From Mycobacterium bourgelatii (GTDB taxonomy: Bacteria > Actinomycetota > Actinomycetes > Mycobacteriales > Mycobacteriaceae): 64,000 bases of DNA. The position numbers and the translations under genes are program-made. The notes below the pieces were generated by a model. It saw only the letters and a list, made by a program, of their open reading frames with translations, did no database searches and was not told the origin of the DNA. Shown piece after piece: positions 1 through 8,350 of this stretch. Each line of letters begins with the position of its first letter. Position 1 is the first letter of the stretch. The stretch lies in the NCBI RefSeq assembly GCF_010723575.1, contig NZ_BLKZ01000001.1, positions 4,402,001-4,466,000 of the forward strand. Direction: 5' to 3'.

Positions 1-385
1 TCCCCCAGTTGCCGCCCGATTCGCACTGAGCAATCGCGTCCCAGTTCACGCTGTAGACCTTGGGCGCCGGAGGCGGCGCGTCCGGAGCGGGCCCCTGGTT
101 GGGGTCAAACTCGACCGGTTCGGGAGCCGGGTCCACTGCATCGGGCGCGGGCGGAGGCACGTTCGGGTCAAAACCCACGAATTCCGGAGCGGGAGGCGCG
201 TCCGGAGCGGGTGCGTCCGGCGCGGGAGGCGCGTCCGGAGCTTGCACGTTCGGGTCGAAGCCCACCGTGTCGGAGCCAGGACCCGCGTTGGGGTCGGCCG
301 GGTCTGCGTTCGCGATACCAGAGGGCACAGTCATGAGCGACCCCGTGATCGCGGCCACGATGAGCGTCTTGCGGACGTCCTTCAA
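1..385 (-). CDS. rpfE: Resuscitation-promoting factor RpfE, 5' part (truncated by window edge)
   Basis: Secreted peptidoglycan-cleaving Rpf (lysozyme-like fold) that helps dormant cells resume growth. The visible part encodes about 128 residues: a signal peptide (KDVRKTLIVAAITG..., ending near ANA-D), then a Pro/Ala/Asp-rich linker with repeats of the type GFDPNV and APDAPP, then VYSVNWDAIAQCESGGNW, the start of the Rpf catalytic domain with the conserved E of CESGGNW. I chose a TTG start at 385 because AAGGA lies 7 nt upstream and the resulting signal peptide resembles M. tuberculosis RpfE. The linker resembles RpfE more than the short-linker RpfD or the RpfB with DUF348 domains. The catalytic domain continues past base 1. 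Confidence 0.88.
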   Translation of the reverse strand, partial: MKDVRKTLIVAAITGSLMTVPSGIANADPADPNAGPGSDTVGFDPNVQAPDAPPAPDAPAPDAPPAPEFVGFDPNVPPPAPDAVDPAPEPVEFDPNQGPAPDAPPPAPKVYSVNWDAIAQCESGGNWG

Positions 386-1088
386 AATTTGTTCCTTTCG
401 CGGTGCGCGCGCGCCAAGACCAGCCCGCAATAGCGGGTCGGAGGTACTGCATTGGAATTGCTTGGGACGTGTCGTCAGGTTTCAACACGACAGCGGAGGG
501 CGTAACTAGCCCGGCGCGACTTTCAGCCAGCGCCCGTCGAGAGGCCACCGTCGAACATCAGGCCATCCCGACTCCGCTCACACGCGGGTCCGTGGATTCA
601 CTTATTCGTTTATCACTGTGGCCCTTTTTGGGCTACCAGGAACCTACGATAACGATTTGGATTCGTCATCCCGAGACACGACACGGCGCAGACCTATTAC
701 GAGACAATCACGACGCGATCAATGCGTATCAAACCAGGTCATTGGCGCTTTAATACAGGGTGTCAAGTTCAGGTTGAGGCATCATAAACGTGATCCGAAT
801 CACGTCCTAATTGTGAACTGGCCCACCCGATTTCCGCCAGGATCACGCGGCAAATGACTGGTTCGATACGCGGTCTCGATGTGGCCAAAGTCATAAATAC
901 GGGGCCGGCGATTCCGATGGGACCATCCCCCATAAACGCCAACGGGTCCGGAATTTCCACGCGCGAAGCATTGCGTTCACAAATTTTAACTTTGTTGTCC
1001 GCAAAATGCGCGACACCAAATGCCGAGCGGAAAACCCGACGCATACACCACCGACGCGTCCCGCAAAAGGACACTCGCGCGCTACGCG
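386..1088. other. Intergenic region between rpfE and mobA, no convincing gene
   Basis: About 700 bases without a supportable gene. The middle (roughly 600-1030) is visibly richer in A/T than its neighbours. Open frames exist, for example on the minus strand at 769-1074, but their codon third positions are not G/C-rich and no domain is recognisable. It should hold the rpfE promoter and 5' leader; no clear hairpin or riboswitch was recognised. Confidence 0.6.
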
Positions 1089-1694
1089 CTAGCGTCCGAC
1101 GGGCACCACGGCGCGCAGGTCCGCCTCGGAATTCACATTGGTCAGCGGCCGGGAATCCGACACCACGATCTGCTGCGCGTCCGACGCGTCGATCAGCGCG
1201 CTCATCCTGCGCGCCCCGGCGGCTACCAGCTTTTCCACCCGCTCGGCCAGATCGGTCCGATAGACCCCGGCCAGATAGTGTGTACGCCCGTCCCAGGGCA
1301 GCACCACTTCGGCGTTGGTCGCAACCGCCAGGCGAACCAGCTCGTCGATCAATTCGCCTGTGAGATAAGGCATGTCGACCGCACAGACGAATGCGTACCG
1401 GGCACCGGCTTCGGCCGCCGCGCGCAATCCCCGCCCGGTCGCCGGCAGCGGCCCCAAACCGCGCACCTCGTCGCGAACGATGGGAACCTGCAACGCGGGC
1501 AACGGTTGGCCTGGGGCGGCCATGACGAAGACGTGCTTGCAGCGTTCCGCGAGCACGCTGACCACGTGCTCGACGAGCGTGGTGTTGCCGTCGGGGTGCC
1601 GCAGGGTCGCTTTGTCGCGGCCCATCCGCCGCGATTCGCCTCCTGCCAGGACGACCCCGGCCAAAGACACTGAGTCGGTTGCGGTTTCGGTCAT
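1089..1694 (-). CDS. mobA: Molybdenum cofactor guanylyltransferase MobA
   Basis: Transfers GMP from GTP to molybdopterin to form the bis-MGD type cofactor of molybdoenzymes; cytoplasmic. The 201-residue product carries the nucleotide-binding signature LAGGESRRMGRDKA near its N terminus, the middle stretch GLGPLPATGRGLRAA, and CAVDMPYL, where the acidic residue binds metal. I took ATG 1694 rather than the in-frame start at 1724, because the longer form would lie inside korB and 201 residues equals the length of Rv2453c. The start lies one base after the korB stop (TGA-G-ATG), so translation is probably coupled to korB. Confidence 0.9.
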   Translation of the reverse strand: MTETATDSVSLAGVVLAGGESRRMGRDKATLRHPDGNTTLVEHVVSVLAERCKHVFVMAAPGQPLPALQVPIVRDEVRGLGPLPATGRGLRAAAEAGARYAFVCAVDMPYLTGELIDELVRLAVATNAEVVLPWDGRTHYLAGVYRTDLAERVEKLVAAGARRMSALIDASDAQQIVVSDSRPLTNVNSEADLRAVVPVGR

Positions 1695-1695
1695 C

Positions 1696-2796
1696 TCAGT
1701 CAACGGTCCAAGTGTCGCGTCCACGCAGCAGTGATTGCAGCGCGGCGGTGTCGAACGGTTTCGCTTTCTGCGCGGCCTGGATCTGGGCTCGAGCGGCGTC
1801 GTCGTAGGTTGGCCGACTGACGTCGCGGAAGATGCCCATCACCATGTGGTCGAGGTTCTGGTCCGAAAGCCGCGAGAGCGCAAAGGCGTACGCCGACTCG
1901 TCGGCATGCGCGTCGTGAACCACGATTTCCTCGGCGGCCACGTCGGCCGTCTTGGCGATGTCCAGGCCGAAGCCCGACTTCACCACGCAATACTCACCGT
2001 TGGCGCCGAACACGATCGGTTGGCCGTGGTTCACCTTGATGACCCGCTCTTCGGCGCCCTCTTTGCGCAGCGCATCGAACGACCCGTCATTGAAGATCGG
2101 GCAGTCCTGCATGATCTCGACCAGGGCGGCGCCGCGGTGTTGCGCGGCGCCGCGCAACACCTCGGACAGTCCGGCCCGGTCCGAGTCCAACGCGCGGCCG
2201 ACGAACGTCGCCTCGGCGCCCAACGCCAGCGACACGGGATTGAAGGGGTGGTCCAGCGAGCCCATCGGCGTGGACTTGGTGATCTTGCCGACCTCCGACG
2301 TGGGCGAGTACTGCCCTTTGGTCAGCCCGTAGATCCTGTTGTTGAACAACAGGATGGTGATGTTCACGTTGCGCCGCAGGGCGTGGATCAGGTGATTGCC
2401 ACCGATGGACAACGCGTCGCCGTCACCGGTGACGACCCATACCGAAAGGTCCTCGCGGGCTAGGGCCAGACCGGTCGCGATCGCGGGAGCGCGACCGTGA
2501 ATGGAGTGAAAACCGTAGGTCTCCAAGTAGTACGGGAACCGGCTGGAGCAGCCGATGCCGCTGATGAACACGATGTTCTCGCGGCGCAACCCGAGTTCGG
2601 GCAGGAAGTTGCGGATTGTGTTGAGGATGACGTAGTCACCGCAGCCCGGGCACCAACGCACCTCCTGGTCGCTGGTGAAGTCCTTGCCCTTCTGGGGCGG
2701 ATCTTCAGGGGAAAGGGCCGGGACCCCATCGTTTTTGGTCAACCTCGGCGTGAGTCCGAGGTCGGCCCCAACCAGTTCGCTGGTCGCGTTAGTCAT
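1696..2796 (-). CDS. korB: 2-oxoglutarate:ferredoxin oxidoreductase, beta subunit KorB
   Basis: TPP-binding subunit of the CoA-dependent 2-oxoglutarate:ferredoxin oxidoreductase, which makes succinyl-CoA and reduced ferredoxin. 366 residues. Near residue 48 is WCPGCGD, and further cysteines (GIGCSSR, QDCPIF) complete the likely [4Fe-4S] ligand set. The TPP/Mg motif starts at VVTGDGDALSIGGNH near residue 125. It is encoded downstream of korA with about 100 bases between, and that gap holds a tandem copy of its own start region (see the repeat entry). It is known in M. tuberculosis that KorAB supports the TCA cycle during fatty acid oxidation. Confidence 0.93.
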   Translation of the reverse strand: MTNATSELVGADLGLTPRLTKNDGVPALSPEDPPQKGKDFTSDQEVRWCPGCGDYVILNTIRNFLPELGLRRENIVFISGIGCSSRFPYYLETYGFHSIHGRAPAIATGLALAREDLSVWVVTGDGDALSIGGNHLIHALRRNVNITILLFNNRIYGLTKGQYSPTSEVGKITKSTPMGSLDHPFNPVSLALGAEATFVGRALDSDRAGLSEVLRGAAQHRGAALVEIMQDCPIFNDGSFDALRKEGAEERVIKVNHGQPIVFGANGEYCVVKSGFGLDIAKTADVAAEEIVVHDAHADESAYAFALSRLSDQNLDHMVMGIFRDVSRPTYDDAARAQIQAAQKAKPFDTAALQSLLRGRDTWTVD

Positions 2797-2886
2797 GTGC
2801 GCGACTCCTCCTCATCGCTGCGCTCTGCATCGTCGTCGCGTTAGTCATGTGCGCGACTCCTCCTCATCGCTACGCTCTGCATGGTC
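2783..2886. repeat. Two tandem 52-bp copies, MIRU-like, over the korB start
   Basis: Copy 1 is 2783-2834 and copy 2 is 2835-2886, differing at two positions. Both contain, on the minus strand, GCAGCGATGAGGAGGAGT followed by CGCGCACATGACTAACGCG. The CTCCTCATCGCTGCGCTCTGCATCGTC portion resembles the mycobacterial interspersed repetitive unit (MIRU) sequence as I remember it. Only the ATG in copy 1 (2796) opens korB. The ATG in copy 2 (2848) opens a 19-codon frame that stops at 2789-2791, overlapping the korB start by 8 bases. Confidence 0.85.
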
Positions 2887-2899
2887 CTCGCGCAGCACG

Positions 2900-4906
2900 T
2901 CATTCGTGAGCTCCTGCCCCAACCGTGGCCGCTCCAAGTTTGGCGACCAGCGTCCTGTCCTGCTCGATCTCGGCCAGCGTCCCGCCCAGCGCGGCCCGGA
3001 TGACGCGACCGATCTCGTCGGCCAGGAACGACAGCCCCTGGACCTTGGTGACCGACTGCACATCAACCAGGTATCTGCCCCGCAGCAGCAACGCCAGTTG
3101 ACCCAGGTTCATCTCCGGGCACACCACCTGCGGGTAGCGCCGCAGCACGTTGCCCAGGTTCTTCGGGAAGGGGCTCAGGTGCCGCAGGTGAGCGTGCGCG
3201 ACCTTGATGCCCTTCTGGCGGGCCCGCCGGCATGCCTCACCGATCGGACCGTAGGAGCTCCCCCAGCCGATGAGCAGCAGTTCGGCGTCTCCGGTCGGGT
3301 CGTCGACTTCGACATCCGGCACGGTGATGCCGTCGATCTTGGCTTGGCGAATCCGCACCATGAGGTCGTGGTTGACCGGCTCGTACGAGATCGCACCCGA
3401 GCCGTTGGCAGCCTCGAGTCCGCCGATCCGGTGTTCCAGGCCCGGCGTGCCCGGAATGGCGAACTGGCGGGCCAGGGTTTCCGGGTCGCGGTTGTAGGGC
3501 TGGAACGGCTCGTCCGGCTTGGCGAAGGTGTGCTGGATGGGCTCCAAAGCGGTGACGTCCGGGATCCGCCAGGGCTCCGAGCCGTTCGCGATGGCGCCGT
3601 CGGACAGCACGATCACCGGGGTGTGATAGCCGACCGCAATGCGCACCGCCTCGATGGCGATGTTGAAGCAGTCAGACGGCGACCGCGGCGCCAGCACGGC
3701 GACCGGTGACTCTCCGTTTCGCCCGTACAAGGCCTGCAGCAGGTCGGCCTGCTCGGTCTTGGTGGGCAGCCCGGTGGAGGGCCCGCCGCGCTGGACGTCG
3801 ATGACGATCAGTGGCAGCTCGGTCATCACGGCGAGCCCCATCGCTTCGGACTTCAGCGAGATGCCGGGGCCGGAGGTGCTGGTCACGCCCAAGGCGCCGC
3901 CGTAGGAGGCGCCGATCGCCGCGCAGATGCCGCCGATTTCGTCTTCGGCCTGGAAGGTGGTGACGTTGAAGTTCTTGTGTTTCGACAGCTCGTGCAGGAT
4001 GTCCGACGCCGGGGTGATCGGGTAGCTGCCCAGCACGACCGGCAGGTTGGCGAGCTGCCCGGCCGCGACGATGCCGTAGGCCAGCGCGGTGTTGCCCGAT
4101 ATCTGCCGGTACTCGCCGCTCGGCAACTTCGCCCGCGAGACTTCGTAGGTGGTACCGAACGCCTCGGTGGTCTCGCCGTAGTTCCAGCCCGCCTTGAGCG
4201 CAAGCACATTGGCCTCAGCGACATCTGGCTTGCGCGCGAACTTCTCCCTGATGAACTTCTCGCTCGCCTCGATCGGGCGCCCGTACATCCACGAGAGCAA
4301 ACCCAGCGCGAACATGTTCTTGGCCCGCTGGCCGTCCTTCTTGGACGCGCCGATCGACTCGACCGCCCCCAACGTCAGGGACGTCATGGCGACCGAGTGG
4401 ACGACGTACTCCTCGAGTTCGTCGGTCTCCAACGGATTGGTCACGTAGCCGACTTTGGTGAGATTGCGTTTGGTGAACTCGTCGGCATTGGCGATCACCA
4501 TGCCGCCGCGCGGCAGGTCGCCGATATTGGCCTTGAGCGCCGCGGGGTTCATCGCGACCAACACGTCCGGCCGGTCACCCGCGGTCAGGATGTCGTAGTC
4601 CGCGATTTGAATCTGGAAGGACGAAACTCCGGGCAAGGTCCCTGCTGGGGCCCGAATCTCGGCGGGATAGTTCGGCTGGGTCGCGAGGTCGTTGCCGAAC
4701 AGGGCAGCTTCCGACGTGAACCGGTCGCCTGTCAGCTGCATGCCGTCGCCGGAGTCTCCGGCGAATCGGATGACGACGTTTTCCAGGCGCTGCCGGGGCA
4801 CACGAGCGCGGGAAATACCGTTTGTAGACTCCGCTTGAGACTCTCGCCCGGCCCCGTTGCCGTTCGACTCCACGTCTTCGCCTTCCATCAGTTTCCGGAT
4901 AGGCAC
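2900..4906 (-). CDS. korA: 2-oxoglutarate:ferredoxin oxidoreductase, alpha subunit KorA (gamma-alpha fusion)
   Basis: Large subunit of KorAB. The 668-residue protein has the fused layout expected for the family. An N-terminal gamma domain (about residues 45-230) begins VVIRFAGDSGDGMQLTGDRF. The alpha/pyrimidine-binding domain runs from about residue 265 (GNTALAYGIVAAGQLANLPV, SYPITPASDILHEL) to the C terminus, with QAEDEIGGICAAIGASYGG and GPSTGLPTKTEQADL. The first 40 residues are a variable, Gly/Asn/Ser-rich tail, so the start is uncertain; ATG 4888 is an alternative. In M. tuberculosis a transporter gene (Rv2456c) separates korA from clpX; it is absent here. Confidence 0.93.
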   Translation of the reverse strand: MPIRKLMEGEDVESNGNGAGRESQAESTNGISRARVPRQRLENVVIRFAGDSGDGMQLTGDRFTSEAALFGNDLATQPNYPAEIRAPAGTLPGVSSFQIQIADYDILTAGDRPDVLVAMNPAALKANIGDLPRGGMVIANADEFTKRNLTKVGYVTNPLETDELEEYVVHSVAMTSLTLGAVESIGASKKDGQRAKNMFALGLLSWMYGRPIEASEKFIREKFARKPDVAEANVLALKAGWNYGETTEAFGTTYEVSRAKLPSGEYRQISGNTALAYGIVAAGQLANLPVVLGSYPITPASDILHELSKHKNFNVTTFQAEDEIGGICAAIGASYGGALGVTSTSGPGISLKSEAMGLAVMTELPLIVIDVQRGGPSTGLPTKTEQADLLQALYGRNGESPVAVLAPRSPSDCFNIAIEAVRIAVGYHTPVIVLSDGAIANGSEPWRIPDVTALEPIQHTFAKPDEPFQPYNRDPETLARQFAIPGTPGLEHRIGGLEAANGSGAISYEPVNHDLMVRIRQAKIDGITVPDVEVDDPTGDAELLLIGWGSSYGPIGEACRRARQKGIKVAHAHLRHLSPFPKNLGNVLRRYPQVVCPEMNLGQLALLLRGRYLVDVQSVTKVQGLSFLADEIGRVIRAALGGTLAEIEQDRTLVAKLGAATVGAGAHE

Positions 4907-4982
4907 ACCGTCGCAGCCTTAGGTTACGCGCGTTCGGGGTGGCTAACCTTCGTACTCACCATTTCTGTCACCAGTGGTATCA

Positions 4983-4988
4983 ATTATG
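4983..4988 (-). promoter_or_regulatory. Candidate extended -10 element for korA
   Basis: On the minus strand this reads TGC-CATAAT, which resembles an extended -10 box (TGn-TAnnnT) about 75 bases before the korA start. No clear -35 element goes with it. This is a weak, pattern-only call. Confidence 0.25.
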
Positions 4989-5155
4989 GCATTACTTTAA
5001 GGAACGGCTTGCACCGACCGGCCGCGTCAACAAGCCCGCGCGGACACTAAAAGTCGACGTCAAACGCGTGCGAGTGGTTATTTGCAGACCAAACTGTGGT
5101 TTTGGTCACTTCCGCGCGTGAGGGTTAGTCCGCTCTCAACCGGGCCCGACCAATC

Positions 5156-5177
5156 GAACTAGAACACGTTCTAGTTC
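5156..5177. promoter_or_regulatory. KstR-type operator (perfect palindrome)
   Basis: Two perfect 10-base arms, GAACTAGAAC and GTTCTAGTTC, flank AC. The core TAGAACACGTTCTA matches the published KstR consensus TnnAACnnGTTnnA; KstR is the TetR-family repressor of cholesterol catabolism in mycobacteria. It lies about 55 bases past the clpX stop and about 250 bases before korA, so korA is the only downstream candidate on either strand. The distance to the korA start is larger than usual for a KstR site. Confidence 0.6.
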
Positions 5178-5231
5178 TGGCCGCGAAACGCCCTCGGCGG
5201 CCGGATGGGAACGGCTCGGGTCTAGACGGCT

Positions 5232-6512
5232 CTAGGCCGTTTTGTCGCGGCGCTCCGCGCGGGAGGGCTTACGCGGCACAATCGTCGGCAGCACGTTGTC
5301 CTGGACGGTCTCCTTGGTGACGACCACCTTGGCGACGTCGTCGCGACTCGGGATGTCGTACATGACCGGCAGCAGGACTTCTTCCATGATCGCGCGCAGA
5401 CCGCGGGCTCCGGTGCCGCGGTGGATCGCTTGGTCGGCGATCGCTTCCAGCGCGTCGTCGGTGAACTCCAGCTCGACGTTGTCCATTTCGAAGAGCCGCA
5501 CGTACTGCTTCACCAAAGCGTTCTTGGGCTCGGACAGGATCTTGACCAGCGATTCCTTGTCCAGGTTCGTCACCGAGGCCACGACCGGGAGGCGGCCGAT
5601 GAACTCAGGGATCAAGCCGAACTTGATCAGGTCTTCGGGCATGACGTCGGCGAAGTGGTCGGTGGTGTCGATCTCGGCCTTCGACCGCACCTCGGCGCCG
5701 AAGCCCAGGCCCCGCTTGCCGACCCGCTCGTAAATGATCTTCTCCAGCCCGGCGAAGGCGCCCGCAACGATGAAGAGCACGTTGGTCGTGTCGATCTGGA
5801 TGAATTCCTGGTGCGGGTGCTTGCGACCACCCTGCGGGGGAACCGACGCCTGAGTACCTTCGAGGATCTTCAGCAGGGCCTGCTGGACACCCTCGCCGGA
5901 GACGTCGCGAGTGATCGACGGGTTCTCGCTCTTACGGGCGATCTTGTCGACCTCGTCGATGTAGATGATGCCGGTCTCGGCGCGCTTCACGTCGTAGTCG
6001 GCGGCCTGGATGAGCTTGAGCAGAATGTTCTCGACGTCTTCGCCGACGTATCCGGCCTCGGTCAACGCGGTGGCGTCGGCGATGGCGAACGGGACGTTGA
6101 GCATCTTGGCGAGCGTCTGCGCGAGGTAGGTCTTGCCACAGCCCGTGGGGCCCAGCATCAAGATGTTGGACTTGGTCAGCTCGACCGGCTCGTGGCGGGA
6201 GTCGCGGCCCTTCTCGCCGGCCTGGATCCGCTTGTAGTGGTTGTAGACGGCGACCGCCAGTGTCCGCTTGGCGGTGTCCTGTCCGATCACGTAGCCCTCA
6301 AGGAATTCGCGAATCTCGGCGGGCTTGGGCAGCTCGTCGAGTTTCACGTCGTCGGCGTCGGCGAGTTCCTCTTCGATGATTTCGTTGCACAGGTCTATGC
6401 ACTCATCGCAGATGTACACACCGGGACCTGCGATCAGCTTCTTGACCTGTTTTTGGCTCTTCCCGCAGAACGAGCACTTCAGCAGGTCACCGCCGTCTCC
6501 AATGCGCGCCAT
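5232..6512 (-). CDS. clpX: ATP-dependent Clp protease ATP-binding subunit ClpX
   Basis: AAA+ unfoldase that feeds substrates to the ClpP1P2 peptidase. The product is 426 residues, normal length. The N-terminal zinc-binding domain has CSFCGK (C13, C16) and CDEC (C35, C38). Then follow Walker A GPTGCGKT (about residue 123), the pore loop GYVGED (about 150), Walker B IIYIDEVDKIA (about 185), the IGF-like tripartite loop region GKRGLGFGAEV, sensor motifs and the C-terminal small domain. The start MARIGDGGDLLKC matches the mycobacterial orthologue Rv2457c. It is not adjacent to clpP1P2: mmuM lies between on the opposite strand, the same arrangement as in M. tuberculosis. Confidence 0.97.
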   Translation of the reverse strand: MARIGDGGDLLKCSFCGKSQKQVKKLIAGPGVYICDECIDLCNEIIEEELADADDVKLDELPKPAEIREFLEGYVIGQDTAKRTLAVAVYNHYKRIQAGEKGRDSRHEPVELTKSNILMLGPTGCGKTYLAQTLAKMLNVPFAIADATALTEAGYVGEDVENILLKLIQAADYDVKRAETGIIYIDEVDKIARKSENPSITRDVSGEGVQQALLKILEGTQASVPPQGGRKHPHQEFIQIDTTNVLFIVAGAFAGLEKIIYERVGKRGLGFGAEVRSKAEIDTTDHFADVMPEDLIKFGLIPEFIGRLPVVASVTNLDKESLVKILSEPKNALVKQYVRLFEMDNVELEFTDDALEAIADQAIHRGTGARGLRAIMEEVLLPVMYDIPSRDDVAKVVVTKETVQDNVLPTIVPRKPSRAERRDKTA

Positions 6513-6803
6513 GATGCCTCAGGCCCTACTTCCTGTTCGCCGTTCGTACTGGTATGCCGCGTGTAATCCCCGACGCTACCCGTTTGCATTGGCCGTACGC
6601 GACCGTTAGCACCGAATAGCGTCAGTGATATTCAAAGCCTCTTCGTCTGAATGAACATATAGCTCGTTGACGTTCACTACTCGACGAGACGCGCTTTCCG
6701 TGTCTCTGGCGTGTCGCGGTCGTTACGCCCCCGAAGCTAGCGGGCTTGCCGTGCGGGCCAAGTCCCTAGCCGACCACCCTACAGCCAGCTTTAGAGTAGC
6801 GCC
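6513..6803. other. Divergent promoter region clpX / mmuM
   Basis: 291 bases between two divergently transcribed genes, so both promoters must lie here. A short AT-rich patch (about 6645-6665) stands out. I could not assign defined -10/-35 boxes or a ClgR site with confidence. Confidence 0.5.
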
Positions 6804-7709
6804 GTGGAATTAGCCGTCGGATCGGTGCTGACCAGCGACGGCGGCCTCGCGACCGAACTCGAGGCACGCGGCCATGACCTGTCCGACCCGCTGTGGTCCG
6901 CGCGGTTGTTGCTGGACGCTCCGCAAGAAATCAGGGCGGTGCACGCCGCGTTCTTTCGCGCTTGCGCGCAGATCGCCACGACCGCCAGCTACCAGGCATC
7001 ATTCGACGGCTTCGCGTCGCGCGGACTCGATCGTGATGACGTGGCCCGTCTGTTGCGGCGCAGCGTCGAACTCGCGGTGGCGGCCCGAGACGAAGCCAAC
7101 GCAGCCAACCAAGCCAACGAAGAAGCCCCAGCCGGCCGGTGGGTGGCGGCGTCGATCGGGCCGTACGGTGCGGCGCTGGCGGACGGATCCGAATACCGCG
7201 GCCGCTACGGGCTGAGCGTCGATGCGTTACGGCGCTGGCACCGGCCACGGCTGGAGGTGCTGGCCGGCGCCGGTGCGGACGTGTTGGCTTTGGAGACCAT
7301 CCCGGACGCCGACGAGGCCGAAGCGCTCGTCGACCTGGTGAGGCAACTCGGCGTGCCGGCCTGGTTGAGCTACACGATCGACGGGACGCGCACGCGCGCG
7401 GGGCAGTCGGTTGCCGACGCGTTCGCGGTGGCCGCCGGAGTGCCCGAGATCGTCGCGGTCGGCGTCAACTGCTGCGCTCCTGCCGACGTGCTGCCGGCCA
7501 TCGAGCTGGCGTCATCGACCGGCAAGCCGGTGATCGTCTATCCGAACAGCGGCGAACTATGGAACGGCCGCAACTGGGACGGCCCCCGCACGTACTCCAC
7601 CGAACTCGCCGCGCAGTGGGCGGCGGCGGGTGCGCGCATCATCGGCGGGTGCTGCCGGGTCCGGCCCGACGACATCGCCGCCGTGTCACGTTCGGCGAGG
7701 CGTTCTTAG
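6804..7709 (+). CDS. mmuM: Homocysteine S-methyltransferase MmuM
   Basis: Methylates homocysteine to methionine using S-methylmethionine or S-adenosylmethionine; cytoplasmic, zinc-dependent. The 301-residue TIM-barrel protein has the N-terminal DGGLATELEARG motif, GPYGAALADGSEYRG, and the zinc ligands VGVNCC near residue 225 and GGCCR near residue 283. GTG start. Length equals Rv2458. Its 3' end overlaps the clpP2 3' end by 4 bases on the opposite strand (convergent). Confidence 0.93.
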   Translation: MELAVGSVLTSDGGLATELEARGHDLSDPLWSARLLLDAPQEIRAVHAAFFRACAQIATTASYQASFDGFASRGLDRDDVARLLRRSVELAVAARDEANAANQANEEAPAGRWVAASIGPYGAALADGSEYRGRYGLSVDALRRWHRPRLEVLAGAGADVLALETIPDADEAEALVDLVRQLGVPAWLSYTIDGTRTRAGQSVADAFAVAAGVPEIVAVGVNCCAPADVLPAIELASSTGKPVIVYPNSGELWNGRNWDGPRTYSTELAAQWAAAGARIIGGCCRVRPDDIAAVSRSARRS

Positions 7710-8350
7710 GCCTTCTGCGCGGACAGCTTCCGGTACTCGAGGACGGTGTCGATGATGCCGTAGTCCTTGGCGTCCTCAGCGGTCAGGATCTTGTCGCGGT
7801 CGGTGTCCTTGCGAATCACCGCGGCGTCCTTTCCGGTGTGGCGGGCCAGCGTCGTTTCCATCAGCGTGCGCATCCGCTCGATCTCGGCGGCCTGGATCTC
7901 CAGGTCGGAGAACTGGCCCTGAATCACGCCGGACAGCGACGGCTGGTGGATCAACACGCGGGCGTTGGGCAGCGCCATCCGCTTACCAGGGGTACCGGCG
8001 GCCAGCAGCACCGCGGCGGCCGACGCCGCCTGGCCCAGGCACACCGTCTGAATGTCGGCGCGCACGTACTGCATGGTGTCGTAGATGGCCATCAGCGAGG
8101 TGAAGCCACCACCCGGCGAGTTGATGTACATGGTGATGTCGCGGTCGGGATCCAGCGACTCGAGCACCAACAGCTGCGCCATGATGTCGTTGGCCGACGC
8201 GTCGTCAACCTGGACGCCGAGGAAGATGATCCGCTCCTCGAACAGCTTGTTGTACGGGTTGGACTCCTTGACGCCGAAGCTGGAGTGCTCGATGAACGAC
8301 GGAAGGATGTAGCGCGCCTGAGGCTGGATCCTGGGGTCCTGAGGGTTCAC
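7706..8350 (-). CDS. clpP2: ATP-dependent Clp protease proteolytic subunit ClpP2
   Basis: One of the two serine-peptidase rings of the essential mycobacterial ClpP1P2 protease, used with ClpX and ClpC1. 214 residues, same as Rv2460c. Catalytic triad visible: S110 (GQAAS), H135 (LIHQPS) and D186 (TDRDK). It overlaps the clpP1 stop by 4 bases (ATGA), so the two are translationally coupled and made in balance. The N-terminal MNPQDPRIQPQARYILPSF is the propeptide region processed in the mature enzyme of this family. Confidence 0.97.
   Translation of the reverse strand: MNPQDPRIQPQARYILPSFIEHSSFGVKESNPYNKLFEERIIFLGVQVDDASANDIMAQLLVLESLDPDRDITMYINSPGGGFTSLMAIYDTMQYVRADIQTVCLGQAASAAAVLLAAGTPGKRMALPNARVLIHQPSLSGVIQGQFSDLEIQAAEIERMRTLMETTLARHTGKDAAVIRKDTDRDKILTAEDAKDYGIIDTVLEYRKLSAQKA

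Larger units (their letters stand above)
4907..5231. other. korA upstream region (no gene)
   Basis: 325 bases between the korA start and the clpX stop, both on the minus strand. It should hold the korA promoter and the end of the clpX transcript. A perfect KstR-type palindrome lies at 5156-5177 and a weak extended -10 candidate at 4983-4988; both are listed separately. The short plus-strand frame at 4939-5121 has no coding character that I can support. Confidence 0.6.

Noticed and set aside
769..1074. 101-codon minus-strand open frame just downstream of mobA
   Set aside because: Third codon positions are not G/C-biased as in real genes of this genome, no domain is visible, and no ribosome binding site was recognised.
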